A DNA stretch of 64,000 bases from Intestinimonas massiliensis (ex Afouda et al. 2020) (GCF_900626285.1 NZ_LR131147.1:2584666-2648665), one strand, 5' to 3'; positions 9,074 to 18,919 are shown, counted from the first letter of the stretch. The notes: generated by a model from the sequence alone, not told the origin. Made by a program: numbers and translations.

Positions 9074-9103
9074 TTGACGCAATGACAGCAGTTTTGTTAG
9101 AAT
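9074..9103 (+). promoter_or_regulatory. Likely promoter of the SEC-C gene
   Basis: TTGACG (9074-9079), an 18-bp spacer and TAGAAT (9098-9103) lie about 45 bp upstream of the SEC-C start on the plus strand. The rest of the divergent region (8977-9073) is AT-rich with no gene. Confidence 0.5.
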
Positions 9104-9146
9104 GTGAGTAATATTGTGTCAGGGTACATGAGTGGAGGAAATAGAA

Positions 9147-10235
9147 ATGGCATCGTCATTATGCGAGAAACTTTCGTTGCCCGAAGTTCTCTCCAATAAA
9201 ACCGTAACTGAATTACGAAAAATGGCAAGAGGGCTCTATGTGAAAGGCTCAAGTTCGATGCGAAAGCAGTTGTTGCTTAATTCTGTTTATGCGGCCTTAC
9301 TTGTATCAGAGCGTCTTGAGGAATTGCTATATGTCATTGATGATGAAACCTGGACGTTATTCCAGGCAGCATATAAAGAAGAATTCATTTCATTGAGTGG
9401 GCAACACCCTGACAATTTCATGTTGCTGAAGGACCTTTGTTACCTTGTCCAGGAGCCAGACTCACATGAGCAAATCGTTTATATGACAGGCGAAATCAAG
9501 GTGCTATTCTCAGAACTGATATCAGGAGGCTTTCTCCATCGCAGACAATACTATACCGAGCTCCATACTTATGCTTTGGCCGCGGTCAATCTTTATGGCG
9601 TGATTGCTAAGACTGATTTTGTTGAAATCTATAATCTGCAAAACGAGCAACAAACAAGCATTAACGAAGTCTGTGCTGTACTCCCCCGATATATTGAAGT
9701 CGGCGCCCCGTATTGTTTTTGGAAAGACTACATTGTCAGTATCGAATTTGGCGAAAATAACTTTTCTGACGTTCAGGATCTTCTGCACCAGATTGGCGAT
9801 AAACCGCGCTTTCTACCAGGCAAAACAGATTTCCTCAAATATGCGAACTGGTACTTTTTTGAGCATACACATGAGACAGACGCCGTAAAACGCTATCTGA
9901 TCAATCATCTTTATGTTAATGAAGCAACAGCACTTGAGATCCTCGGAGAGATTCACTTTGCTTTTGTAGTGGAAGCGGGGATGCAGGCTGCTATTGATGT
10001 GCTGGATGAGTTCGGTATCTCTATCACAGATTCTCAATTAGAACCGCTTGCGCAGTTACTCGTTCAGATGTCCAATTCGACGCGCTTATGGTCAAATAAT
10101 GGACATACCCCCGATGAAATGGCAGACCTCATGCCCAGAATGGTTGATGGCATACGGCACAGCAGAAAAATCGGCCGCAATGAACCATGTCCCTGTGGAA
10201 GCGGTAAGAAGTATAAGAAGTGCTGTGGCAGATGA
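9147..10235 (+). CDS. SEC-C zinc-finger protein, divergent from the GTPase/HerA operon
   Basis: A 362-residue soluble protein. The N-terminus has a SAP/Rho-N-like helical segment (TVTELRKMARGLYVKG). The centre is helical without recognised motifs. The C-terminus is a SEC-C zinc-binding motif (GRNEPCPCGSGKKYKKCC), which in SecA and many other proteins binds zinc. Start set at ATG 9147, 8 nt after GGAGG; a GTG at 9132 precedes that site. It is divergently transcribed from the XRE operon over a shared regulatory region and may belong to the same system. SEC-C proteins with unknown middles are common in defence islands, but the function is not known. Confidence 0.75.
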   Translation: MASSLCEKLSLPEVLSNKTVTELRKMARGLYVKGSSSMRKQLLLNSVYAALLVSERLEELLYVIDDETWTLFQAAYKEEFISLSGQHPDNFMLLKDLCYLVQEPDSHEQIVYMTGEIKVLFSELISGGFLHRRQYYTELHTYALAAVNLYGVIAKTDFVEIYNLQNEQQTSINEVCAVLPRYIEVGAPYCFWKDYIVSIEFGENNFSDVQDLLHQIGDKPRFLPGKTDFLKYANWYFFEHTHETDAVKRYLINHLYVNEATALEILGEIHFAFVVEAGMQAAIDVLDEFGISITDSQLEPLAQLLVQMSNSTRLWSNNGHTPDEMADLMPRMVDGIRHSRKIGRNEPCPCGSGKKYKKCCGR

Positions 10236-10263
10236 TCTCTGCTCAGAGTTGGAAGAAGGCAGG

Positions 10264-10295
10264 CGTATCATTCCTTTGGTGATACGTCCGTTTTT
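10264..10295 (+). terminator. Terminator after the SEC-C gene
   Basis: CGTATCA and TGATACG form a 7-bp stem with a 9-nt loop, followed by TCCGTTTTT, 28 bp after the stop codon. Confidence 0.7.
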
Positions 10296-10356
10296 GAGTT
10301 TTCTGCATCTTTCCATTCCGAGTATCAAAGATAGAACATAAGCAGTAGCTCAAACA

Positions 10357-10397
10357 AGATAAATGGGACCAGAAAGTCTTTCTGGTCCCATTTATCT
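10357..10397 (-). terminator. Long hairpin between convergent genes
   Basis: A 20-bp perfect inverted repeat (AGATAAATGGGACCAGAAAG and complement) with almost no loop sits 12 bp past the end of the surface-protein gene. It probably terminates transcription in both directions. Confidence 0.75.
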
Positions 10398-10409
10398 TTA
10401 ACAAACTTT

Positions 10410-13400
10410 TTAGTTACTTTTCAGTGCTCGATAAAGGAAAGTCACAATTTGAGCTCGGGTACAATTGGCCTCTGGGCTAAAGGTGTTTGTGCCAGTACCA
10501 GAGGTAACGCCGCTTTGAGCTGCCCATTGAACCGCATCGTAATAGTATGCCGTTTCGTTCACATCAATAAACTCAGTTATTTCCGTGGCAGCAGTGCCGT
10601 CATAGCGGTATAGGAAGGTAACGACCTGGCTGCGAGTACAAACAGTATCCGGACTAAATGTTCCCGCACTGGTCCCGGCCGTAATATTGTTCTCCACAGC
10701 CCACAATACGGCATTGTAAAAATAATCGCTCTCTTGCACATCTGCAAAAGGATTGGTTATCACTTGCGGCTGAGGGCTACCGGCAGCACGCCAAAGGAAC
10801 GTGACAGCCTGTGCGCGGGTGCAGGCATTGTCAGGACTAAAGGTTGTGTCCGAAGTGCCGAAGGTAACATTACGGGCCACAGCCCAGGCTACTGCATCGT
10901 AGAAATAGTCTTCCGCATCCACATCTGTAAAGGTAATGATCGTCTCAAGTTCCTGAGCAAACACGGCGTTCACAAGTACCACGCTGTCGGGCATTATAAA
11001 CTGATACGTTCTGCCATCCACTTCAATGAGTTTCACATCATTGCCCTTTCCATCGGCGACAGTAAGTGTACGGAGTACATATCCCACATCAGGCTTTACT
11101 GTAATGGTAACGGTGTCGCCGGTTTTCGCGCGGCTGGGAGTTACCGTGATAGTGCCATGCTCCGTGTCGGCCATCTCAACGGCGTGGCTGACAGAACTGC
11201 TGCCACCGCTGCCTGTTCCTCCGCCAGACTGCTCTGTCCTTATCATCAGTTCCAAACGGATGGTATCACTATATACACCGTCCAGCACAGCGGCAGCCCG
11301 GAGCGTTGTGTCCGCTGTAATTGCGATAGGGCCGGTGTAGGTCAGAGCCTCGTCTTTACAGGGACAGGTATCGTTGAGAGTGTACCGGATGGTTGCTCCT
11401 TCTGTGGCGGTGGACAGAGTGATCTTGGTCCCCTTTTCCACCGTCATACCGGTGGTCACAACGGTACCGTCACTTAGGACTGCAATCACCGGCTCGGGTT
11501 TGACCTCCCCCGGCACGTCCTTTTCGGTCATGGTAATGCTCACATAGAAGGTCTCAGAGAGTCCGGAAACAGGTTCTGTAACCCGGATCTGTCCCACGCC
11601 AGGCAGGTTACCGGTGAGCATAAGCACTGCGGTTCCGTCCACATCAGTAACCACACTCTGGTCGGAGAGACTCAGTAAACTGGGTGTCAGGTTCTCCACC
11701 ACCAGGGTGGTACCTGCCTCGCCGCCCACGAGGGTAACTGACAGAACTCCTTCCTCACGAACCGTCAGAGAACAGTCCTCTGCCGTGATTCCGATGGGGC
11801 GCTGGGTCGGGGCAGCCAGCGCTACGGTATATGTATTCTCCAAGCAAGCGCTGGCATAATTTTCCGCGTCGGCAGCAACCGACAGTGTGCCGGTGCAGTC
11901 CCCATCTACCGGGGTCACGGCAAACCGGGTTGCGTACTGTGTAGACCCATCCAGAGCGTACTCAGCATCCAATGTGGTTACTTTGACAGAGATGGGCTGA
12001 CCGTCCCGATTTAGGGAAATGGCATCCGCTACGCTCCCAATGTTCATATACTGACTGAAGGTCACCTCGATGCGGTCGGTATAAGCGATGGTATTCTCTA
12101 CCGCGGGCGCGGCGGTGGACACCATGCCTACGTTTACCCCAAACTGGGGCGGCGGTACCGGGAGCCAGCCGGTATTCCCGATGTTTCCGATGGCAGCAGG
12201 CACGCCGCTGCTGTCTGCGGATAGGTATCCATTCTTGGTAAACTTCACTTTCCACTGGCCCTCAGGGACAAACCAGGCATAGGCTCCGTCAGCTTCCGTG
12301 ATCTGAGGATTGAGCTGACTGTAAGCGTCGGCATTCCATAAACTTTCGCCGCCTGTTTCATTCTGATAGTACAGGGTAGCCGTTACTCCCGTCAGCCGGT
12401 TGGACGGCACCGCCTCGTATACATAGCCGGAGGGATCCAGAATGGGGATGGTCTCCTTGATCTCACTCTCCACTGAATCGACCGAATATCCCCAATCTGT
12501 ATAATTCTCGCTGCTGTCGCCTTTGCCAGTCTGATCGTCCTCCTCAGGCTCCTTATCCTCGCATTTGGTGTTCTTAAAGGAGGTGTTCAAGGCATCCAGC
12601 CGCTTTTGAAGGCCTGCAGCGGTGGAGTTGATATAGTTTTCCACACTGGCCGGTGTATACAATGCGGGGGTCAGCTGATCGATGGGAATCGTTGTGCCGT
12701 TTGGTAGCTTGATGCCGTTTACTAAAGCGTTTTCGATCTCCGGAGTAAAATACTGTTTACCGATCTCAGTGACCTGTTGCAGTAAGTCTTTCATAATGGT
12801 TGCCTTGTATTTCGCCATTTTTGAGGCAAACGGAATCTTATCAAAGGCTTTCTCAAATAACTGCTCGCCAATGATGGACATAAGTTTTGACACAGCGGCT
12901 CCGGTGGCGCGGCTGGTTGCAGTATCCTGGTATGTCTGGATATCCTGACCGATTTCGATCAATTCTGATGCCATTTGCATCTGCGTGTCCGCATCCAGGC
13001 GGTCACTTCCATCCGGACACTTGGCATCAAGAGCCTTTCCAAGAGCATTCCCTTCTATAAATAGGGCATCTACATTCCCCTGGATCTGCATTCGCCACTG
13101 AATCTGCGCATCCGTCAACTCGATGATGTCTTTGGTGATACCTGCAAGGGTCAATTTATCGGTAATCTTCCCATAAGCATCAAAGATAGAATCCATGACC
13201 TCCGCCGGGATTCCCCTTGTGTCGGCCAACGAGATAAACTGAGCGCGGGCTGTGGCTGCGGCGGCCTGTGGGTCTTCGAAGTAATAGGTCTCCGTCAAAA
13301 GAATGTGCTCAGTCAGGTCCGCATACTGCATCTGAATGGCATCCTCCCGGTAGGATGCCAGCGTATAGAGCGTCTGCTCCATGTTGACCGGATAGAATCC

Positions 13401-16400
13401 GGCTGCGGCCAGCTGCTGTGCGGTGCGGTTCTCCGGAGTCTGCTGCAGCCGATACCAGAAAAGGGGTTCATCGTTTTCGGTAATCTTTAGGACACCCTGC
13501 AAATCATTTTCCAGTTCAGAAGCCTTCTGCACCTCAAAAGTCAGCGGTGCATTGTCGTTCTTTTCTCCGTCAATTTCTGTTCCTATCAGATCCGCCAGCG
13601 GCTGGGTATCCGATGTTGCGAAGGAGAACATGTTGTCTTGGAACATCTCCTCCTGCACACCGAAATCATCAGATTCCTTAAAGGAATAGATAACACCGAT
13701 GCCTTGCGGCGCGTCCTCGAAGGCATAGTACTGCTGGGTCCCAAGCCATCGACCGCTGCTCGCATCATAGGCGGTCTCTACATAGGTCCGGTGGCCGCCC
13801 TTGCTCTCCGTCACCACATAGACCTGATCCAACTGCGTATTGTCCCCGGAAAATTCAACCTGGAAAGTAAATGTAGGGAAATTGCCAGGCCACATACGGT
13901 AAGAACGGGTATCCTGTGCCGTATGCTCTGCTGAGCCGAAATGGAATACACTCTTGTTCTCACCGTGATCACCAATATTATACATCATCACCGTTTCCAG
14001 CACAGCCGGCATATCCTTGTCATAGATCACCAGCTGGCTGTCGATCTCAGCTGGCTGGTCCAGACCGTCTGCTGTCACGACCCCATGAACATAATGATAG
14101 GAACAAGCATACAGCGGATCTGCCAGATCAAACATACCCTGCCAGCTGCCCACTGCATTGGCGGTAGCTGTACCGATCTCTAAGTCGTTATCATAGAGAG
14201 TAACTGTTGCGTTCGGGAACGTTCGGCCTGTGATCTGTATGGTCTGATTTCCGGTTTTGGTAGGCAGGCTGATCCGCCCTAGAGAGAGAATGAGGGTCGA
14301 ACCACCTAAGGGCAGAATTTGTTCTCCTGTAGAAAGAAGCGCGCTGATATGGTGTTCGCCTACTTTTCCAGCTTTACAGGCGAGGTACACCACACCTTCC
14401 GACACGCCTTCCGGAAGCGCGATCGTCACAGTATTTCCATTCGGCACCGTAACCAGAGCCTCCACGCCCAGCACTGCCGCGCCAACGGACTCCACGCCTT
14501 CTGGCATTGACAGCTGAATATTCTTGGCGACGGCATCGCCCTTAAGTGTGAAAGCCATACGAAGATAGGCCAGCTCACCAATTGTCACCTGACCTGGCGT
14601 CACATTTAGCCCACCACTGTCAAGAATACGACCGGTAAGAATATCGGTGTTCAATTCGGGTACGGTCACCGGTTCCAACTGGGTCATGATGCCGTCCGCT
14701 ATGGTAACAGGGAGCAAGGTATAGTCGTTGCCTTCCGTCAGTCCAAGTTCGTTCAGACGACTGATAGCAGGCACGCTGGGAAGCAGAGCAGTCTTCTCCA
14801 AGAAAACCAGGCTGTACTGCCCAGCCGGAAGGGCATCGCTCTCCACGGGACACTGAACAGCCTTAGTAGAAACAAGGTTGCCTTCCTCGTCAAAAATCAT
14901 CACATCTACCGCATGGGCAGCGGAGATGGTGGGGAGATAGAACTTTCCATGTTCCGTCAGAGTGATTTGAGCATTTCCCATCTTGCTTTCATCCAGTGTG
15001 ACAGAGACATCTTTCGCAGTGTAATTTCCTTGTGTATCCTGTACCGACAACTGAATCGTATCTCCAGCATCGACCACGCCGGGAAGAAATCTCAGCGTGG
15101 TGCCCTGAACCTGAAACCCCGTCACCGGTAGCCCATCTCTGGTCAGAGTGAACTTTAGTCCGGCGGCATTGGGCAGATACCGTTTCTGAGGTGTTTCTCC
15201 ACTCCTGACCGCATCAACCTGGGCCAGAGTAAGCTGGATGCAATCACTGACGGTTTTTGTCAGGGCAATCTCTCCCAAGTCATAGGAGCTGCCCGTACTT
15301 ACCGTCCGTCTGGCGCTGTAATAGCCATCAGCTCGTACCACCACGGTGGTGGGAACCTGAGATATTTCCGCAGAAAAACCGCCATCTTGTTCCGTGGTAA
15401 GAGGTTGGAGATTGATGGACTGCTCTCCAAAGACCTGTACAATCTCCACATTCGCCCCCTGGATAGGCCCACCGGCCTCATCCACCACCGTTCCACTGAG
15501 ACGCACAGCAGTATAGGCGTTCAGAGAAAAAACAAGCGCTCCACTATCCTCCGGTTTCACGGTCTGAGGCTCAGGTGTCTTATATAAGCGACTCAGTTCA
15601 TCCCCCAGGGAAATCCGACATTCGTAGGTCTTAGACGCATCGGGCAGTATGGCGCTGGCTCCCACTGCAACCTGCTGTCCGGTGCTGATGTCGTACCAGC
15701 CCACGGTAAATCCCTCTGTCAACACCGTTCCTTCCGGGCTTTGTACCGTGGCACTTACCTGGCGGGTATCTTCTGTTCCTATCAATCGAATGGGGTGTCC
15801 ATGCTCCAGAGCAAACGTATATGCATAACTGTCAGCAGTACACCAAATGGTAATATTGGCAGGCGTACTGTCATCAAACGCACTTTCGTTAATTTTTGTC
15901 AGACGATTTGGGATACGGACGGAGGTAAGATCATCGCAGAAGCTAAAAGCCCAGTAGTCAATGTTTCGAACATTCTCTGGGACATCCAGACTAACTAATC
16001 CGGTATTGTTGAATGTACTGCTGGCAATGGCAGTCAGCCCTGACGGCAGGACGAGCTCTTTCAATGCAATGCAGCCGCTAAATGCGCCTGAGCCAATGGC
16101 AGTGACGCTCTCTGGAATCTCCACGTTCCGCAGAGAGCGACAGTTCATGAAGGCTTCCTTTCCTATGGCAGTAACACCATCTGGCAAGGAAATAGACTCC
16201 AGAGCATAACTCCCACTGAATATGCTGTCTGGGATTACTTTCATATCCTGTGGAAGTGTGAGTGAATTCAGCCCGCTGGAGAGGAAAATGCGAATGCCCC
16301 ATTCCGTAATTCCTTCCGGCAAAGTAAGACTTTTGAGGCTGGTACAATAAGAGAATGCCTCGCCACCAATGGCTTTTAGTCCGCTGCCAAATTTCACAGA

Positions 16401-16733
16401 TGACAAGGTGGTGCATCCGGTAAACGCTTGGATTCCGATCTCTTCAAGACTATCCGGAAATTGGACGGATGCCAAAGCGGTACAATCCTGAAACGCATTG
16501 GCACCAATAGCTACTGTACCCTCGGGAATTACCAAATTTACTGGTTCGCCCGTATAACCGACTATGGTCTGACCAGATGTGTCCATTACCAAGTCATATT
16601 CAGAATTTCGCTTAGAAGTGGTTTCTTGGACAGCCTCAGTTGCTGCTGCTGTGAGCTCCAGTCCTCCCGGCATACTGAGCAACATCACAGCGGAGAGCAA
16701 TGCCGCGATCCCTCGCCTCCAACGCAACTTCAT
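10410..16733 (-). CDS. Giant leucine-rich-repeat / SLH surface protein
   Basis: A 2,107-residue secreted protein. Residues 1-32 are a signal peptide (RRGIAALLSAVMLLSMPG). About 50-320 are BspA-type LRR_5 repeats (AFQDCTALASVQFPDSLEEI and similar). Ig-like and carboxypeptidase-regulatory-like domains follow, with a segment marked SGTVVDEAGGPIQGANVEI. About 1,000-1,400 is a large helical middle. A chitobiase C-terminal-like domain (GATIRYTLND) and an InlB-type repeat (GYVLRTLTVAD) come next. Three SLH repeats end the protein (TFSPDNACTRAQAVTFLWR, TFSPDTVCTRSQVVTFLYR, TFSPEANCTRAQIVTFLYR) and would bind cell-wall polymers. GGAGGAGAGG precedes the ATG. A two-component pair lies just upstream on the same strand and may control it. 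It probably serves in adhesion or as an S-layer component. Confidence 0.9.
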   Translation of the reverse strand: MKLRWRRGIAALLSAVMLLSMPGGLELTAAATEAVQETTSKRNSEYDLVMDTSGQTIVGYTGEPVNLVIPEGTVAIGANAFQDCTALASVQFPDSLEEIGIQAFTGCTTLSSVKFGSGLKAIGGEAFSYCTSLKSLTLPEGITEWGIRIFLSSGLNSLTLPQDMKVIPDSIFSGSYALESISLPDGVTAIGKEAFMNCRSLRNVEIPESVTAIGSGAFSGCIALKELVLPSGLTAIASSTFNNTGLVSLDVPENVRNIDYWAFSFCDDLTSVRIPNRLTKINESAFDDSTPANITIWCTADSYAYTFALEHGHPIRLIGTEDTRQVSATVQSPEGTVLTEGFTVGWYDISTGQQVAVGASAILPDASKTYECRISLGDELSRLYKTPEPQTVKPEDSGALVFSLNAYTAVRLSGTVVDEAGGPIQGANVEIVQVFGEQSINLQPLTTEQDGGFSAEISQVPTTVVVRADGYYSARRTVSTGSSYDLGEIALTKTVSDCIQLTLAQVDAVRSGETPQKRYLPNAAGLKFTLTRDGLPVTGFQVQGTTLRFLPGVVDAGDTIQLSVQDTQGNYTAKDVSVTLDESKMGNAQITLTEHGKFYLPTISAAHAVDVMIFDEEGNLVSTKAVQCPVESDALPAGQYSLVFLEKTALLPSVPAISRLNELGLTEGNDYTLLPVTIADGIMTQLEPVTVPELNTDILTGRILDSGGLNVTPGQVTIGELAYLRMAFTLKGDAVAKNIQLSMPEGVESVGAAVLGVEALVTVPNGNTVTIALPEGVSEGVVYLACKAGKVGEHHISALLSTGEQILPLGGSTLILSLGRISLPTKTGNQTIQITGRTFPNATVTLYDNDLEIGTATANAVGSWQGMFDLADPLYACSYHYVHGVVTADGLDQPAEIDSQLVIYDKDMPAVLETVMMYNIGDHGENKSVFHFGSAEHTAQDTRSYRMWPGNFPTFTFQVEFSGDNTQLDQVYVVTESKGGHRTYVETAYDASSGRWLGTQQYYAFEDAPQGIGVIYSFKESDDFGVQEEMFQDNMFSFATSDTQPLADLIGTEIDGEKNDNAPLTFEVQKASELENDLQGVLKITENDEPLFWYRLQQTPENRTAQQLAAAGFYPVNMEQTLYTLASYREDAIQMQYADLTEHILLTETYYFEDPQAAAATARAQFISLADTRGIPAEVMDSIFDAYGKITDKLTLAGITKDIIELTDAQIQWRMQIQGNVDALFIEGNALGKALDAKCPDGSDRLDADTQMQMASELIEIGQDIQTYQDTATSRATGAAVSKLMSIIGEQLFEKAFDKIPFASKMAKYKATIMKDLLQQVTEIGKQYFTPEIENALVNGIKLPNGTTIPIDQLTPALYTPASVENYINSTAAGLQKRLDALNTSFKNTKCEDKEPEEDDQTGKGDSSENYTDWGYSVDSVESEIKETIPILDPSGYVYEAVPSNRLTGVTATLYYQNETGGESLWNADAYSQLNPQITEADGAYAWFVPEGQWKVKFTKNGYLSADSSGVPAAIGNIGNTGWLPVPPPQFGVNVGMVSTAAPAVENTIAYTDRIEVTFSQYMNIGSVADAISLNRDGQPISVKVTTLDAEYALDGSTQYATRFAVTPVDGDCTGTLSVAADAENYASACLENTYTVALAAPTQRPIGITAEDCSLTVREEGVLSVTLVGGEAGTTLVVENLTPSLLSLSDQSVVTDVDGTAVLMLTGNLPGVGQIRVTEPVSGLSETFYVSITMTEKDVPGEVKPEPVIAVLSDGTVVTTGMTVEKGTKITLSTATEGATIRYTLNDTCPCKDEALTYTGPIAITADTTLRAAAVLDGVYSDTIRLELMIRTEQSGGGTGSGGSSSVSHAVEMADTEHGTITVTPSRAKTGDTVTITVKPDVGYVLRTLTVADGKGNDVKLIEVDGRTYQFIMPDSVVLVNAVFAQELETIITFTDVDAEDYFYDAVAWAVARNVTFGTSDTTFSPDNACTRAQAVTFLWRAAGSPQPQVITNPFADVQESDYFYNAVLWAVENNITAGTSAGTFSPDTVCTRSQVVTFLYRYDGTAATEITEFIDVNETAYYYDAVQWAAQSGVTSGTGTNTFSPEANCTRAQIVTFLYRALKSN

Positions 16734-16839
16734 ATCCTCTCCTCCTTTTATTTTTCACAGAAAATTGCCAAATTCTTTCTATAGTTGCGTTCATTATATC
16801 ATCGCCTGCTTTTCTTTTGTTCCCAAGAAACATGGGAAC

Positions 16840-16865
16840 AGCCTCCACCCAGAAGGGTGGAGGCT
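16840..16865 (-). terminator. Hairpin after the response-regulator gene
   Basis: AGCCTCCACCC-AGAA-GGGTGGAGGCT is an 11-bp stem with a tetraloop, directly past the stop codon. There is no good T run, so termination strength is uncertain. The 100 bp between it and the surface-protein start probably hold that gene's promoter. Confidence 0.55.
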
Positions 16866-16866
16866 G

Positions 16867-17490
16867 CTAACGCTTTTGATAGAATTGTCCGGTTGCTTCC
16901 GCTATCTGAGGGAAATAGGCAGCGAAAACATGACGTAACTGCTGCTTATTCTGAAGTCCCAATTTATGGAGCACGCTGGTCTGCTGATTAGCAATCGTTT
17001 TTTCCGAGGAGTGGAGTGTAACTGGCGTCCCAAGCATATACCGGAACACAGACATCTCCGCTGGAGTCAGATTTTTCAGCAGTGCGGAGCAGATCAAATG
17101 AGACTGAGGTGTGACGCCCCGAGCGGTCTCCCGGATGGTAGGTACCAACAGAGGAAATTGACTTTTTAACACATAGGCGGAGGCAAGGGCTTCCACACTC
17201 GCTCTCACCACAGTTTCCGGCTCCTCATAGGAGGTAAGCAAAATCACCTTCGCCCGAGTCTCCAGACGAATACGCCGGGCTGCCATCACTCCCTCTACGG
17301 GATCTGTTGGCAGTGCCAGATCCATTAAGACAACATCAGGTTGTTCTCGTACCGCAGCCAGGAAGGCACTTTCTCCATCCTGACAACAAGCTATCAACGC
17401 AAAATCTGAATGTTCTGACAGACTCTGCTGAATCAAATATTGAAAATCAGGATCATCTTCTACCACCAGAATCCGGATTGGTTCCATCAT
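16867..17490 (-). CDS. Response regulator, NarL/LuxR type
   Basis: 207 residues. The receiver domain (ILVVEDDPDF, phospho-acceptor Asp in VVLMDLALP, then LLTSYEEPE) fills residues 1-120. The C-terminal domain starts at LTPAEMSVFRYML and contains SSEKTIANQQTSVLHKLGL, which follows the LuxR helix-turn-helix pattern (usual KTVxxHxxxIxxKL) but loosely. The start overlaps the kinase gene by 38 nt, with GGAGG before ATGATG. The partner is the upstream kinase. The next gene on the strand is the giant surface protein, a likely target. Confidence 0.88.
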   Translation of the reverse strand: MMEPIRILVVEDDPDFQYLIQQSLSEHSDFALIACCQDGESAFLAAVREQPDVVLMDLALPTDPVEGVMAARRIRLETRAKVILLTSYEEPETVVRASVEALASAYVLKSQFPLLVPTIRETARGVTPQSHLICSALLKNLTPAEMSVFRYMLGTPVTLHSSEKTIANQQTSVLHKLGLQNKQQLRHVFAAYFPQIAEATGQFYQKR

Positions 17491-18919
17491 CCGACCTCCT
17501 TCTTTTTTTTACTGGAAACAGCAGTAAAAAAGTACTGCCTTGTCCTGGTTCGGATGTCACCCGAATGCTGCCGCCGTGGGCACTCATAACATTCCAGCAG
17601 TAATAGAGTCCCAAGCCGAGATTATTCCCCCCTGCTTTTGTTGTATAATATGGCTCAAAAATCTGATTTACTTTCTTTGCGTCCATTCCACAGCCGTTAT
17701 CCGCTACCGTAATCATTGCATATCGCTTGCGGGAAAGGTTTTGATAAGAGATCGTCACCTCTCCGTTCTTGCCTGCGGCGTCCAGACCATTGGCGATTAA
17801 ATTCCGTAAGACTTCCTCCACATGGGCTGGATCACACACCAGCATCTGAGAGTCACATTCAGAAACAAGAACTTTTCCCCGCTTTTCGGCAGAAACATTA
17901 AATTCCTCCGCCAAACTGCGGAGAAGCTCCGAAATGTCACACGCTTCTGGAAGAAGAGAGATTTTTTCGGAGTAGAGCTGTGTTCGGCTGATAAACTGCT
18001 TGAGATGGGCAGCAGATCGACGGAGAATATCCACCTCTCTGGAGGATGCTCCCTGCGCAGCTAAAAAATCTGTACACCACTCTATTTTTGATAAATCATT
18101 TTTTAATGCGTGCCCCACATACTGAGCATTCTTCTGCAGGACCCGGTTTCCACTGTTCCAGTCGTAGGTTTCCCTGCGAAAGCGAATCCCCCAGATACCG
18201 TCCCGAAAGGCATGATACAGGAAGTATAGTAGGACAAACAGCACCACAATCAAATTAACTTGCCAGAGCTTACTGAGATTCGGGATACCCAAGGCGTGAT
18301 AGGGAAAGGCAGACACCAGCCAAAACCACAGTGGAACCAGCAGACTGGCTGCCGCCAGCCTGCGCTGGTGATAATGGGCGCTCATTCGCTCTTCCAATAA
18401 CGCATGAAGGATAATCCCGGTGCCGATCAGCCCGTAGCACCAGTTATAGATTCCTACAGTCAGGCAAAAGGCGGTGTCGTGCTGAAAAGAAATTGTCTTT
18501 GTGCAGGGAAATACTACGGCAAGCAGGAAACCTGGAAGGAACACCAGCATCTGCAGGCAACGGAAACGCTGAGGGTGCGTTTGGTCCAAATGGTGAAAGT
18601 ATAAACAGAAAATCAGTACCGCCGGCATGGACAGATAGTAAAACACTGCACTGAGGAGTGAATATAGTATTTCTGAAAAAGCGCTGGTCCAAATCCCACT
18701 ATCAATAAGAACGGGACCCAGAGTATAGAATAGATATTCCTTTAGCGCTCCTACGCTGAACAGCATCCCACTGCAGAAACACCAAATGTTTAACCGGCTT
18801 TTTGCGTTGGAAAATAAGATCATAGCAAAAATAGCCCAAATCAAAAGCGTAAGCACCAATAGCAGTTCACCAGGGATTCCATCAGAAAAAATGTGCAACC
18901 ATGCAGGTTTGCCCTCCAT
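17453..18919 (-). CDS. Membrane sensor histidine kinase
   Basis: 488 residues. The first 230 hold about seven hydrophobic helices and no extracellular sensor domain, so the signal is probably sensed in or near the membrane. The kinase core has a phospho-acceptor box VGHALKNDLSKIEW, N box LRNLIANGLDA, G1 DNGCGM, F box FEPYYTT and G2 GLGLYYC. The order NxxxxxD and GxGL is typical of HATPase_c. GGAGG lies 7 nt before ATG. It forms an operon with the response regulator by a 38-nt overlap. Confidence 0.88.
   Translation of the reverse strand: MEGKPAWLHIFSDGIPGELLLVLTLLIWAIFAMILFSNAKSRLNIWCFCSGMLFSVGALKEYLFYTLGPVLIDSGIWTSAFSEILYSLLSAVFYYLSMPAVLIFCLYFHHLDQTHPQRFRCLQMLVFLPGFLLAVVFPCTKTISFQHDTAFCLTVGIYNWCYGLIGTGIILHALLEERMSAHYHQRRLAAASLLVPLWFWLVSAFPYHALGIPNLSKLWQVNLIVVLFVLLYFLYHAFRDGIWGIRFRRETYDWNSGNRVLQKNAQYVGHALKNDLSKIEWCTDFLAAQGASSREVDILRRSAAHLKQFISRTQLYSEKISLLPEACDISELLRSLAEEFNVSAEKRGKVLVSECDSQMLVCDPAHVEEVLRNLIANGLDAAGKNGEVTISYQNLSRKRYAMITVADNGCGMDAKKVNQIFEPYYTTKAGGNNLGLGLYYCWNVMSAHGGSIRVTSEPGQGSTFLLLFPVKKRRRSDDGTNPDSGGRR

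Noticed and set aside
10734..11477. Plus-strand open frame within the giant surface gene
   Set aside because: Antisense; the surface gene has signal peptide and SLH repeats in the other strand.
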